Source of the DNA: Nonomuraea spiralis
GTDB lineage: Bacteria > Actinomycetota > Actinomycetes > Streptosporangiales > Streptosporangiaceae
DNA: 64,000 nucleotides
Reading direction: 5' to 3'
Assembly: GCF_014648435.1 (NCBI RefSeq)
Contig: NZ_BMRC01000034.1
Location: 21,624 to 85,623, forward strand
Notes under the pieces: generated by a model
Told to the model about the DNA's origin: nothing
Databases searched by the model: none
Seen by the model: only the letters and a program-made list of their open reading frames with translations
Translations under genes and position numbers: made by a program
Shown: piece by piece, positions 56,870 through 64,000 of the stretch
How positions within the stretch are numbered: position 1 is the first letter of the stretch
Layout of the letters: every line of letters starts with the position of its first letter

Positions 56870-57954
56870 AGCAGTGAGTCGATCTTCGGGTCGTACTCCC
56901 AGTGCCACGGTTCGAACGGACTGCTGTAGGCCCAGGCGGGATGGAACCAGCCGTACCTCTTGGAGTTGTTCTCCATCCACACGAACTCAGCGGACCGGAA
57001 CCTCTCCACCCCGCCGCACAGGTCGACAGCGAGCCCGAGGCCGTGGTTGCTGCGCCCCGGCACGGCCGCGAACCCCGGCCGCCGGTAGTAGACGGACTGC
57101 TGCTCGGCCAGGCTCCGGTAGGCGTCCGTCACGCACATCGCCTTGCCGAACCGCTTCCGGTAGGCCTCGTTGAGGCTGACGAAGGCGATCGTGGCGTCCG
57201 CCCGCAGGCTGAACCCCTTCTGCTGGAGCGGGCAGAGCATGCTCTTGGGGATGAGCCCGTTGGGGTAGCTGTTGGCCGTGGCGGCCTGGAGCGGATTGCA
57301 GCCCAGCGCCGCCCGTCCGACCTTGTCGATCTTGATGCCGAGCTTCACCAGCGCCGCGGTGAGCGACTTGACGATCTTGTCCGACCGCTGCCTGAGCGTG
57401 TCGATCTCGGCGGCCATCTGGGCCTCGGCCAGCAGGTTGCCCGCCCGCAACTCCTGCGACTCGGCGGCCAGCCGTTCGGCCTCCTTGTAGAGGGTGCTGG
57501 TCTGCTGCACGGCCTGCTGCCGTACCGCGACCATCTGGGTCGCGTCGCTGAGCGCCCGCAGCGTGCCGACCCCCGCGTCACCCGACAGGAACGGCACCAC
57601 GCCGTCCGCCCCGACGGGCTGCTCGTAGAGCAGCTCGGCGAGCTCCGAGACCGGCTGCCGGATCACCGCGAGCCGCCGCTCCAGATCCTGCAGCCCGGTC
57701 AGCTTGGCCTTGAGTTCCTTCTCAGAGGCCGCGATCGTGGCACGCCGCTTCTCCAGGGCCTTGGTGGCGTCCTCAAGCTCCTTGGCCGATCGTTCGGCCT
57801 CCTTGCGCAGCTCCGACAGGTTCGTCGGATCCCGCCGTTCCACCTGGGTTCGCGTCTGCTGAGTTCCCGCGTGCGCCTGCGCCGCTGATGGCACGAAGAG
57901 GGAAGCCATCGCCATGACGACCGCGATCAGACCCGCTGATCGAGGGGATGGCAC
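56866..57954 (-). CDS. Secreted D-alanyl-D-alanine carboxypeptidase, M15 (VanY-like)
   Basis: 362 aa from GTG 57954, with GGAGGAG upstream. Signal peptide AVVMAMASLFVPSAAQA. Residues about 30-190 are a coiled coil (LRKEAERSAKELEDATKALE, KELKAKLTGLQDLERRLAVI). The C-terminal M15 domain has YRRPGFAAVPGRSNHGLGLA and VDLCGG, which supply the zinc His and Asp, and FEPWHWEY with the last zinc His. It trims or splits peptidoglycan stem peptides. The coiled coil suggests tethering to a regulator, as in RipA/EnvC systems. Confidence 0.88.
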   Translation of the reverse strand: MPSPRSAGLIAVVMAMASLFVPSAAQAHAGTQQTRTQVERRDPTNLSELRKEAERSAKELEDATKALEKRRATIAASEKELKAKLTGLQDLERRLAVIRQPVSELAELLYEQPVGADGVVPFLSGDAGVGTLRALSDATQMVAVRQQAVQQTSTLYKEAERLAAESQELRAGNLLAEAQMAAEIDTLRQRSDKIVKSLTAALVKLGIKIDKVGRAALGCNPLQAATANSYPNGLIPKSMLCPLQQKGFSLRADATIAFVSLNEAYRKRFGKAMCVTDAYRSLAEQQSVYYRRPGFAAVPGRSNHGLGLAVDLCGGVERFRSAEFVWMENNSKRYGWFHPAWAYSSPFEPWHWEYDPKIDSLL

Positions 57955-58830
57955 GTTCGACTCCTCCGTTTGCACACTCGTTACCCGGGTCAGGCACGCA
58001 CGTTACTACAGCCCCCAGAGTGTCCGGACCGAACTCCGAAGAGCTGCTATGAGACAAAAAGCGCACTATGTACGGCTCCCCCCTCACCACCAGCCACGTC
58101 CCTCTCCCCTCCGCCCCCGAACGGCCCTGCACCTTCGCAGCTCCACCCCACCTCGGGCCTGTTCCGCAGGGCCGTGGGACCTGCGCCGGAGCGGATCCAG
58201 GCACCGCCCGAGCCTTCACCGGCGGCTTCGACGTACACGTCCCTGTCGGCACACCGACGGCCATCCCACCGGCTTCTCAACCGACCTGTCGACCTGAAGC
58301 TCCATCGATCCGGCCGGCCTCGACGCGCTTCCCTCTACCGCTTTGTGCGGCATCCTGCTGCCATTCTTACGAGGCATTGCGCCTACCGCGCGGCCTACCT
58401 CATCCATGCCCGTACACGGACGCCGCGGGCCGGATCTCCCACGGGGCCTCCATACCGTTGACGCTTGCTCAGGGTCACCGTCGGCAGCGCCACGGCCACC
58501 TGGTCCTCGACCGTCCAGACGACACCGATGTCGGCACATCTCTCCGCTTCCCGGCCGGACCTACCGTCGCCTGCAGCACCCCACGTTCGCCCCCACGGCG
58601 ATCTCTACCGTTCCAGAACGCCCCAAGCACCTCCGCGCGGGCCCTACATCTCCATTCAGACCATCTCGCCTGCTGGCCGGAGCCTTACTGACCCTGACGG
58701 AGGAACTGCCTGAAGCACGGAGAATCCCGCCGTCCCGCGACAAGGACGCCAAGACGCATCCCACCGCCCAGCCCTCCCCACAGAAGAGGAGAGGACCCTG
58801 CCCTGCCGCCGGCCTCGCCTGCCAGCGGCC
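57955..58830. other. 876-bp interval with no convincing gene
   Basis: From about 58060 the plus strand is strongly pyrimidine-rich (runs of CCACC, CCCTC). Long frames open on both strands but their translations lack domain-like composition and ribosome binding sites. I see no tRNA, and no repeat over 10 bp was noticed. Confidence 0.5.
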
Positions 58831-59298
58831 TCACAACCGGGGCAACCAGCCATCGCCCGTCTCCCGAACCACTTCCTCGCGTTCCCGGCACAGGTCCCAC
58901 AGCCAGGTGTCCTCCCATTCACCCGCACACCCGGCCGAGGGCGGCGGAGGCTGCGCAGGCGTGTACAGCTCATCCTCAGCCACAGGAACCGGATCAGGCT
59001 CAGGCTCGGGCGCCTCCGGCCGCACCTCCGGTGTCTCCGACGTGTTGGAGACCGTCCGTACACGCGCCGGAACCACCCCTTCGTACCGCCGATCAGGATG
59101 CGCGGGCGCAGGCAGCAGAACCGGCTCGAACGCCAGCCACACCGCCCTCCTCCCCTCCATCCCCACCGGCGCCCCAACCGCCTCGAACCCCCGCATCTCC
59201 CCCGCCAGCAGTCCGCCGGCAAGAATCGCAGGAGCCAGCAACGCCCCGAACAACACGACGGGCCGCCTACGAGCTTGAGTGGATCGCCTCCTGGTCAC
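58831..59298 (-). CDS. Small secreted or anchored protein
   Basis: 155 aa. The Arg-rich start and VVLFGALLAPAILAGGLLAG give an anchor or signal. The rest is Pro/Glu-rich (EVRPEAPEPEPDPVPVAEDE) and ends with a Trp-rich Cys pair region (CAGEWEDTWLWDLCREREEV). No family recognised. ATG 59298 has no strong ribosome binding site, so the gene is probable rather than certain. Confidence 0.5.
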   Translation of the reverse strand: MTRRRSTQARRRPVVLFGALLAPAILAGGLLAGEMRGFEAVGAPVGMEGRRAVWLAFEPVLLPAPAHPDRRYEGVVPARVRTVSNTSETPEVRPEAPEPEPDPVPVAEDELYTPAQPPPPSAGCAGEWEDTWLWDLCREREEVVRETGDGWLPRL

Positions 59299-59448
59299 AG
59301 GCAGACGCTATCCATGCACGAAGCGCAAGAATCTGACCGCTTGTCATGCCTTTACCGCAGCTCAGAGCACCCATAACCAACCTCACCAAACTCACCCCGG
59401 CCCGGAGGTCCACGCACTGTCCAACTTTCGCTAGGCTTACGAGAGTCC

Positions 59449-59521
59449 GCCTCCGTAGCTCAGGGGATAGAGCACCGCTCTCCTAAAGCGGGTGCCGCAG
59501 GTTCGAATCCTGCCGGGGGCA
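59449..59521 (+). tRNA. tRNA-Arg (anticodon CCT)
   Basis: 73 nt. The acceptor GCCTCCG pairs with CGGGGGC (one T-G), with discriminator A. The anticodon arm is CCGCT-CTCCTAA-AGCGG, giving CCT. The T-loop is GGTTCGAATCC. CCA is not encoded. A TAGGCT -10-like box lies 12 nt upstream. Confidence 0.95.
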
Positions 59522-59549
59522 CTCACCTAGATCGGTATTTATGGCCACT

Positions 59550-59585
59550 GACCTGCGGTTTCACAACCGCAGGTCTTTTGTTTTG
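59550..59585 (+). terminator. Strong intrinsic terminator after tRNA-Arg
   Basis: GACCTGCGGTT, loop TCAC, AACCGCAGGTC (11-bp perfect stem), followed by TTTTGTTTT. A textbook Rho-independent terminator. Confidence 0.95.
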
Positions 59586-60118
59586 TGGACCTTGATAGGC
59601 AGTCGACGGTGTCCGCGTGCAGCCGTAAGACCATGATCAGGGGATATGCTCGGGATGATCTTGAAGGCGTTTCCCCAGTTCAGGCCCCAATTTGCCGCCA
59701 TCTCGACCTCCGGTACCCGCTACAACCGCCCGGACACTGGACCAACGCCACGGATGATCGTGCCAAATACCTGCCTAACCCCTACTGGATGTGCAGCTCA
59801 CTCGCCGAGCACGCGTCCCCACGCCGGGGACAACCGTGGCCACCAGAGCCCAGCTGGCTGCGATCAGCCCATATGAGAGCCACGGTGTTCACTCCTGCGG
59901 CGTGAACACCAACGCTCCTCGCTCGCCAGAGGAGACTCACCGCAATCTCGACGCTGCCCCGGCAGGTCTGGCTCTCCCTTAGTTCCGGCTCGGTCGAAGG
60001 GCGCGTCAACCGCTCGCGTCATCTGTGGACTCTGATGCCAAGCCGGGCCACGCTGGCCCACGGCTTGTCGGCAGATATCGACTGGCTGGTTCCGTGATGA
60101 ACCTGAACGATCGCTATC
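59586..60118. other. 533-bp interval without a clear gene
   Basis: This stretch is less GC-rich and lies directly after tRNA-Arg, a usual integration site. Short frames exist on both strands but none resembles a family I know. It may be the residue of an integrated element. Confidence 0.4.
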
Positions 60119-60652
60119 GTGATGGGCATCTCCGGCTTCGAGCCAACCTTTCTCGTCGGGCTCGAAGCCATCTGCGAGGAACATGGACCTGGCCTGGCCG
60201 CGCTTGGTGGCCGGCGTCTGACGGGGTTCGCGCTCGTGCGCTTCGTCGAGGACGGGGACTGGTTCGCCGACTGCCCCGTCATCCTGCACTTCGACGGCAT
60301 CCAGGCGGAGATCTGCCACTGGAAGCTCGATGAGCTATCGATCGGCTGGAACACCATCGACACCACGGCCGCGATCAGCGGCTGGGAATACCTTGAGCAG
60401 ATGCCAGCCTGGTCCGACACCGACGAGCGCCTCCAGCCGTTCGTCGGCCAGGAACTCCGCGAGGTTGCTCTGCTTGAGTGGTGGCCATCATCACGTCACG
60501 ACCTGGCGGACGGCACCCTCGCTGTGGAGTTCATCTTCGACACCGGTCGTTTCCACATCGCCAACGCTCTTGATGAGAACAGCATCGATATCGGCGAAGC
60601 TCATGCGAATTTCGTGCGACATCGGCTGGGCCGGTGCACGCAACCCAACTAG
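60119..60652 (+). CDS. Hypothetical protein
   Basis: 177 aa from GTG 60119 or ATG 60122. It is acidic and Trp-rich, without signal or membrane span: LTGFALVRFVEDGDWFADCP, VILHFDGIQAEICHWKLDEL, SIGWNTIDTTAAISGW. The alternating strands suggest a small beta-sheet protein. I recognise no family. Codon bias is weaker than in the neighbouring core genes, in keeping with acquired DNA. Confidence 0.6.
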   Translation: MMGISGFEPTFLVGLEAICEEHGPGLAALGGRRLTGFALVRFVEDGDWFADCPVILHFDGIQAEICHWKLDELSIGWNTIDTTAAISGWEYLEQMPAWSDTDERLQPFVGQELREVALLEWWPSSRHDLADGTLAVEFIFDTGRFHIANALDENSIDIGEAHANFVRHRLGRCTQPN

Positions 60653-60909
60653 AGATCAGCCTCCAGTTGATCTCCTTGATCGGTAACGGGGCACCTCAGC
60701 CGGGGCGCTGATCTGCCAGGACGGAAGCCAGCGACGGTGGGAACGTCGGCGAACCGGCCGAGCAGCCGTTCCACGGCTGCCTTGCCGTTGCAAACCGCGG
60801 GTCGGCCTCGCCCTGCCGCGCCGGCGCGACGCCGACCGAGCGCGTTGAAGAAGCGCTCACGGGATCTGTCCGGCAGGCGCAACCCGTACGCCTTCAACGG
60901 CCTCACCCC

Positions 60910-61002
60910 AGGACCACCGATCCAGCCAGAATCGTCGACCTGAAGGTACGCCGACGAGACCGGCTCGGCGGAGCCCTCCACGAATACTCACATGCCGCTT
61001 GA
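60910..61002 (+). pseudogene. Transposase C-terminal fragment (integrase-core type)
   Basis: The last 31 codons read TTDPARIVDLKVRRRDRLGG, then ALHEYSHAA and a stop. The DLxVRRRDRLGGxxHEY ending is, from memory, that of actinobacterial integrase-core transposases. No upstream part of the gene continues in frame. A related, oppositely oriented ending lies at 62977. Confidence 0.5.
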
Positions 61003-61170
61003 GCTGCGTAGATGACGTTTTCGGCAGGCGCAATGTGCCAAGAACTGCAGGTCACCGTATGAATCGAGCATTCGAGCCCTACACCGGATCGGGGCACCTT
61101 GACCAGGGCCGCGAGCGGCCGGCAAGGTGAGCGGCCAGTAAATGGATGGCGGACCATGACGGCCTGTCCA

Positions 61171-61242
61171 TACACTCGGCCTCATGTCTGTGCCCCGAAT
61201 TTCCTAGCCAGGACACCCGGTTCCACGCCACCCGTGTGTCCT
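61171..61242 (+). promoter_or_regulatory. Leader of the ABC-F gene: -10 box, 7-codon uORF, hairpin
   Basis: TACACT (61171-61176) lies 7 nt before ATG 61184 of a tiny ORF encoding MSVPRIS, ending TAG 61205-61207. AGGACAC (61210-61216) pairs with GTGTCCT (61236-61242). The hairpin lies between this uORF and the ABC-F start at 61267. No good -35 is visible. The layout suits ribosome-mediated attenuation as known for antibiotic-induced ABC-F genes. Confidence 0.45.
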
Positions 61243-61266
61243 CTAGCAAATCCGGAGTGCAGTCCC

Positions 61267-62850
61267 ATGCTTACCCTACGTGGCGTCGATGTCCGTGCGG
61301 GCGCCCATCTCCTGCTGTCCGGCGTCACCGCCCACGTCGCCCCCGGCGACCGCGTCGGCCTGGTCGGCCGTAACGGCGCCGGCAAAACGACCCTCTTGAA
61401 GACCCTTGCCGGAGTGCTCCCGCCTGCGGCCGGCGAGATCGTCCGTACCGGCCCCGTCGGCTACCTGCCGCAGGACCCGGCCGCCGCCGACCCGGCCGTC
61501 ACCGTCCTCGACCGTGTCCTGTCCGTCCGCGGCCTCGACCAGGCGGTCCGCGACCTGCGGGCCGCCGAGTCCGACCTGGCCGAGCGCGGCGACGAGCGGG
61601 CCATGGCCCGCTACGTCCGGGTTGAGGCCGAGTTCCAGGCCCGCGGCGGGTATGCGGCTGAGGGCGAGGCCGCCCGCGTCGCCGCCGGGCTCGGCCTGCC
61701 CGACCGGGTGCTGAACCGGCCGGTGGGCGACTTGTCAGGCGGGCAGCGCCGCCGCGTGGAACTTGCCCGGGTGCTGTTCGCCGAGCCCGGCGTCCTGCTG
61801 CTCGACGAGCCGACGAACCATCTCGACGGCGACTCCATAGCCTGGCTGCGCTCTTTCCTGGCCGGGCATTCCGGAGGCCTGGTCCTCATCACCCATGACA
61901 CCGGACTGCTGGCCGACGTGGTCAACCGCGTCTGGCACGTTGAGCATGGCGCCCTGGAGACGCGCAACACCGGCTGGCACGCCTACCTCGCCGACCGCGA
62001 GGCCGACGACCGTCGCAGGACGCGCCTGCGGTTCACCGCAGAGCGCAAGGCCGCAGCGCTTCATGCCCAGGCCGGCCGCATGCGCTCCAACGTGGCCACT
62101 GCGACCCGGGCCAGGGACATGGCCCGGCGCGCGGACCGCATGCTCGCCCAGACTCCCCCGCCCCGCGTCGCCGAGAAGGTCGCCCGCATCCGGCTGCCCG
62201 AGCCCGCGCCCAGCGGCCGCACGCCACTCGGCGCAATCAGCCTGGCCAAGTCGTACGGCGGGCGGCCGGTGCTGGCGGGGGTGGACCTGGCCGTCGACCG
62301 GGGCAGCCGGCTCGTGGTCCTGGGGCTCAACGGCGCGGGCAAGACCACGCTGCTCAGGCTGCTGGCCGGGTACGAGCGGCCCGACTCGGGACGGGTCGTG
62401 CACGGACACGGGCTGCGGCTGGGCTACTTCGCCCAGGAGCACGACACGCTCGACCCAGCGCACACGGTCGGGCGGCACCTGGCCAGCGCCGCCCCGCACC
62501 TGAGCGACGGCGAGGCCCGGACGGTGCTGGGGTCGTTCTTGTTCAGCGGCGACGACGTGGACAAGCCCGTCCGGGTGCTGTCGGGCGGGGAGAAGACCCG
62601 GCTGGCGCTGGCCGGGCTGGTCAGCTCCCAGGCCAACGTACTGCTGCTGGACGAGCCGACCAACAACCTCGACCCGGCCTCCAAGGCCGAAGTGCTGGCG
62701 GCAGTGGCCGCGTACCGGGGCGCCGTAGTGATGGTCACGCACGACCAGGAGGCCGTCGCAGCGCTTCGGCCGGACCGAGTGCTGCTGCTGCCCGACGGGG
62801 TCGAAGACCTGTGGAACGACGGCTACGCCGATTTGATCGCCCTGGCCTGA
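61267..62850 (+). CDS. ABC-F family ATPase (ribosomal protection type)
   Basis: 527 aa from ATG 61267, with GGAG 9 nt upstream. There are two nucleotide-binding domains and no membrane spans. NBD1 has Walker A GLVGRNGAGKTT, signature LSGGQRRRVELARV and Walker B VLLLDEPTNHLD. NBD2 has VLGLNGAGKTTLLRLL, LSGGEKTRLALAGL and VLLLDEPTNNLD. The linker (about 240-310) is Arg-rich, as in the ribosome-probing arm. ABC-F proteins of this size dislodge macrolide, lincosamide or pleuromutilin drugs; the spectrum is unknown. It is bracketed by transposase scraps. Confidence 0.9.
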   Translation: MLTLRGVDVRAGAHLLLSGVTAHVAPGDRVGLVGRNGAGKTTLLKTLAGVLPPAAGEIVRTGPVGYLPQDPAAADPAVTVLDRVLSVRGLDQAVRDLRAAESDLAERGDERAMARYVRVEAEFQARGGYAAEGEAARVAAGLGLPDRVLNRPVGDLSGGQRRRVELARVLFAEPGVLLLDEPTNHLDGDSIAWLRSFLAGHSGGLVLITHDTGLLADVVNRVWHVEHGALETRNTGWHAYLADREADDRRRTRLRFTAERKAAALHAQAGRMRSNVATATRARDMARRADRMLAQTPPPRVAEKVARIRLPEPAPSGRTPLGAISLAKSYGGRPVLAGVDLAVDRGSRLVVLGLNGAGKTTLLRLLAGYERPDSGRVVHGHGLRLGYFAQEHDTLDPAHTVGRHLASAAPHLSDGEARTVLGSFLFSGDDVDKPVRVLSGGEKTRLALAGLVSSQANVLLLDEPTNNLDPASKAEVLAAVAAYRGAVVMVTHDQEAVAALRPDRVLLLPDGVEDLWNDGYADLIALA

Positions 62851-62976
62851 TCACGCCGGCTCCTCGGTCACGGTTTCGATCGCCATCCTAGGCACCTCGG
62901 CTGTGAAGGCGCCGTCCCGCCAGTACGCGAGCGGGCGGGGCGGCGGTTTCCTGTGGGTGCCGAATATTGTGCCTCC

Positions 62977-63070
62977 TCATGCGACCTGGGCGTACTCCAT
63001 GCAGGAGGCCGCCGAGCTGGTCTCGACGGGTGACCTTGATGTCGGCGTCGACTGGATCGGGCAGCGCCCG
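62977..63070 (-). pseudogene. Transposase C-terminal fragment, frameshifted
   Basis: The minus strand reads DPVDADIKVTRRDQLGGLLH, then an extra G shifts the frame; skipping it gives EYAQVA and a stop at 62977. This is the same kind of ending as at 60910-61002 but inverted. No more of the gene is present. Confidence 0.45.
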
Positions 63071-63173
63071 CAGCCAGCCCGCAAGAGAGCCACTGCGTCG
63101 CTCCTCTTGGGTTGAACGCCAACTGCAGGCCCAGATTGACAATAGGAAGCAGCAGATCAAGGGCATAGATCGC
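63070..63173 (-). pseudogene. C-terminal fragment of a membrane-associated protein
   Basis: The frame reads AIYALDLLLPIVNLGLQLAF, then NPRGATQWLSCGLAAG before losing its pattern. It resembles the C-terminal membrane segment of large actinobacterial membrane-associated oxidoreductase/pentapeptide proteins (YALDLLLPVVDLGQ type, from memory). It runs straight into the transposase scrap in another frame. Confidence 0.35.
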
Positions 63174-63563
63174 GGCGTTTGATTATGTTCGCGACAACGG
63201 ACCGCGTTTGCTCGCCAGCTTCGACCGCGATCTTGGGCCTGGAGTCGGGTCCGTTGTTTGTGAGAGCTGACCGCACTCACCGGCCCGAGGTCATCCGCAC
63301 CGAGGAGGGGCGGGCGGCGGCGCAGTGTCGGCGGCCATCCGGATCTGGCCGCTGGCGGCAATGAAGAAGGCGCTATGACCATCACAGAGTGTGACCAGAT
63401 TGGCTAGCCGACGCGCTGCCACACTGCCCCGATCGCCGAATCCGGCGTCGGTTGAGGCGCAGACCCCTGATGTTGGTCCCCGAGCGCGGATCCGCAGTTA
63501 TGGGCGGCGGGCGGCGCTGACGATCAGCTTTGGGTAGTGCGGGGATCCCGCTGGACGGGGATC
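63174..63563. other. 390-bp interval without a clear gene
   Basis: Several short open frames, none with recognisable content. It forms the 3' flank of the sulfotransferase gene. Confidence 0.4.
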
Positions 63564-64000
63564 TCAGTCGATCGGCTCGCGATGCACCCACTCGACGAGA
63601 TCGTCGGACGCGAGCGCCCGCACGCGCGCGGCGTACCGGGCGAGGTCGGCGTCGTCGAGAAGGTCGCGCCACTGGCCGCTCGTGCCGCGGCTGAAGAACG
63701 CGGCGGGATCGATCCAGTGCTCCGGACCGCCGGCGGGGACGGTCGTGTCGGCCCTGCTGCGCATCGACTCGAACGTCGCCGCCTGGACCAGGCGGGGCCA
63801 TCGATGCTCGTCGACGTCGATGCCGAGGCGCGCGGCCATCTGCCGCATCTGCCCCTCCAGGTCGGCCTTTAGGTCGTCGTAGTGCAAGTACACGACGTCG
63901 AGATCGTCGGCGGCGTCCCGGAACGTCTGCAGGTGCTCTACAGTGCGCCGCAGCGACGACCCGACCTGCGTCGATGGCGTCTCGTCGTCGACCCACTGCC
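63564..64000 (-). CDS. Sulfotransferase family protein, C-terminal part (runs off right edge)
   Basis: 145 codons are inside the window; the start lies beyond base 64000. Visible segments are SSLRRTVEHLQTFRDAADDL, DVVYLHYDDLKADLEGQMRQ, MAARLGIDVDEHRWPRLVQA and ATFESMRSRADTTVP, then FFSRGTSGQWRDLL. The YDDLKAD...A..LG, ATFE.MR and F.RKG-like (here FFSRGTSGQW) elements are the C-terminal motifs of PAPS-dependent sulfotransferases. The 5'-PSB motif would lie outside the window. Confidence 0.85.
   Translation of the reverse strand, partial: QWVDDETPSTQVGSSLRRTVEHLQTFRDAADDLDVVYLHYDDLKADLEGQMRQMAARLGIDVDEHRWPRLVQAATFESMRSRADTTVPAGGPEHWIDPAAFFSRGTSGQWRDLLDDADLARYAARVRALASDDLVEWVHREPID

Noticed and set aside
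1..64000. CRISPR arrays, rRNA genes, replication origin
   Set aside because: No regularly spaced repeats of suitable length, no rRNA-like sequence and no DnaA-box cluster were noticed.

Overview
The window is high-GC DNA with GTG and TTG starts, many 4-bp ATGA/GTGA gene overlaps and a paralogue-rich set of TetR, MerR, LysR, BTAD and ECF sigma regulators. This points to a filamentous actinomycete, probably of the Streptosporangiales (inference from gene content and codon use; no marker gene proves the genus).

Layout. 0-3.7 kb: edge of a Gfo/Idh/MocA oxidoreductase, an alpha/beta hydrolase, a divergent BTAD regulator and a hotdog thioesterase. 3.7-8.0 kb: a minus-strand ribosomal-peptide locus. 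A 50-aa precursor with a double-Gly leader is followed by an MvdD-like ATP-grasp ligase and a PpiC-related maturation protein. Past a hairpin lie a SUKH (SMI1/KNR4) membrane protein, a small membrane ORF and a second, 38-aa double-Gly peptide. Both peptide genes are short and easily missed; this is the best candidate for an undescribed system. 8.0-16.4 kb: Asp/Glu racemase-like enzyme, double Lrp regulator, amidase, LysR, amidohydrolase and a complete polar amino acid ABC importer, probably one uptake and catabolic locus. 16.5-26.8 kb: surface lipoproteins, a lytic transglycosylase, an MFS pump with TetR, a flavin monooxygenase with TetR, a secreted tripeptidase-like hydrolase, a truncated epimerase and a large secreted Ig-like protein. 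26.9-33.8 kb: stand-alone trpBA, small secreted and membrane proteins, and a CPBP protease with a divergent TetR.

34.2-45.4 kb: MerR-VOC pair, an ECF41-type sigma factor with its FAD oxidoreductase, and three further ECF sigma genes each paired with a membrane partner. One of these sigma genes has lost the core of region 2. 45.4-46.0 kb: fused IS21 istB and tyrosine integrase scraps next to tRNA-Ala(CGC). 46.0-57.9 kb is core-genome-like: molybdopterin genes (moaC, a mogA/moaB-type gene, moeA), galU, 5-formyl-THF cyclo-ligase, K+/H+ antiporter, FmdB, a drug MFS with a C-terminal winged helix, an MTA-phosphorylase-like gene, SAF protein, mscL and a D,D-carboxypeptidase.

58-64 kb is decayed accessory DNA. 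It holds a tRNA-Arg(CCT) with a strong terminator and an ABC-F resistance-type gene preceded by a possible 7-codon leader ORF. That gene is bracketed by inverted remnants of related transposase 3' ends. A sulfotransferase runs off the right edge. No rRNA, CRISPR array or origin was seen.
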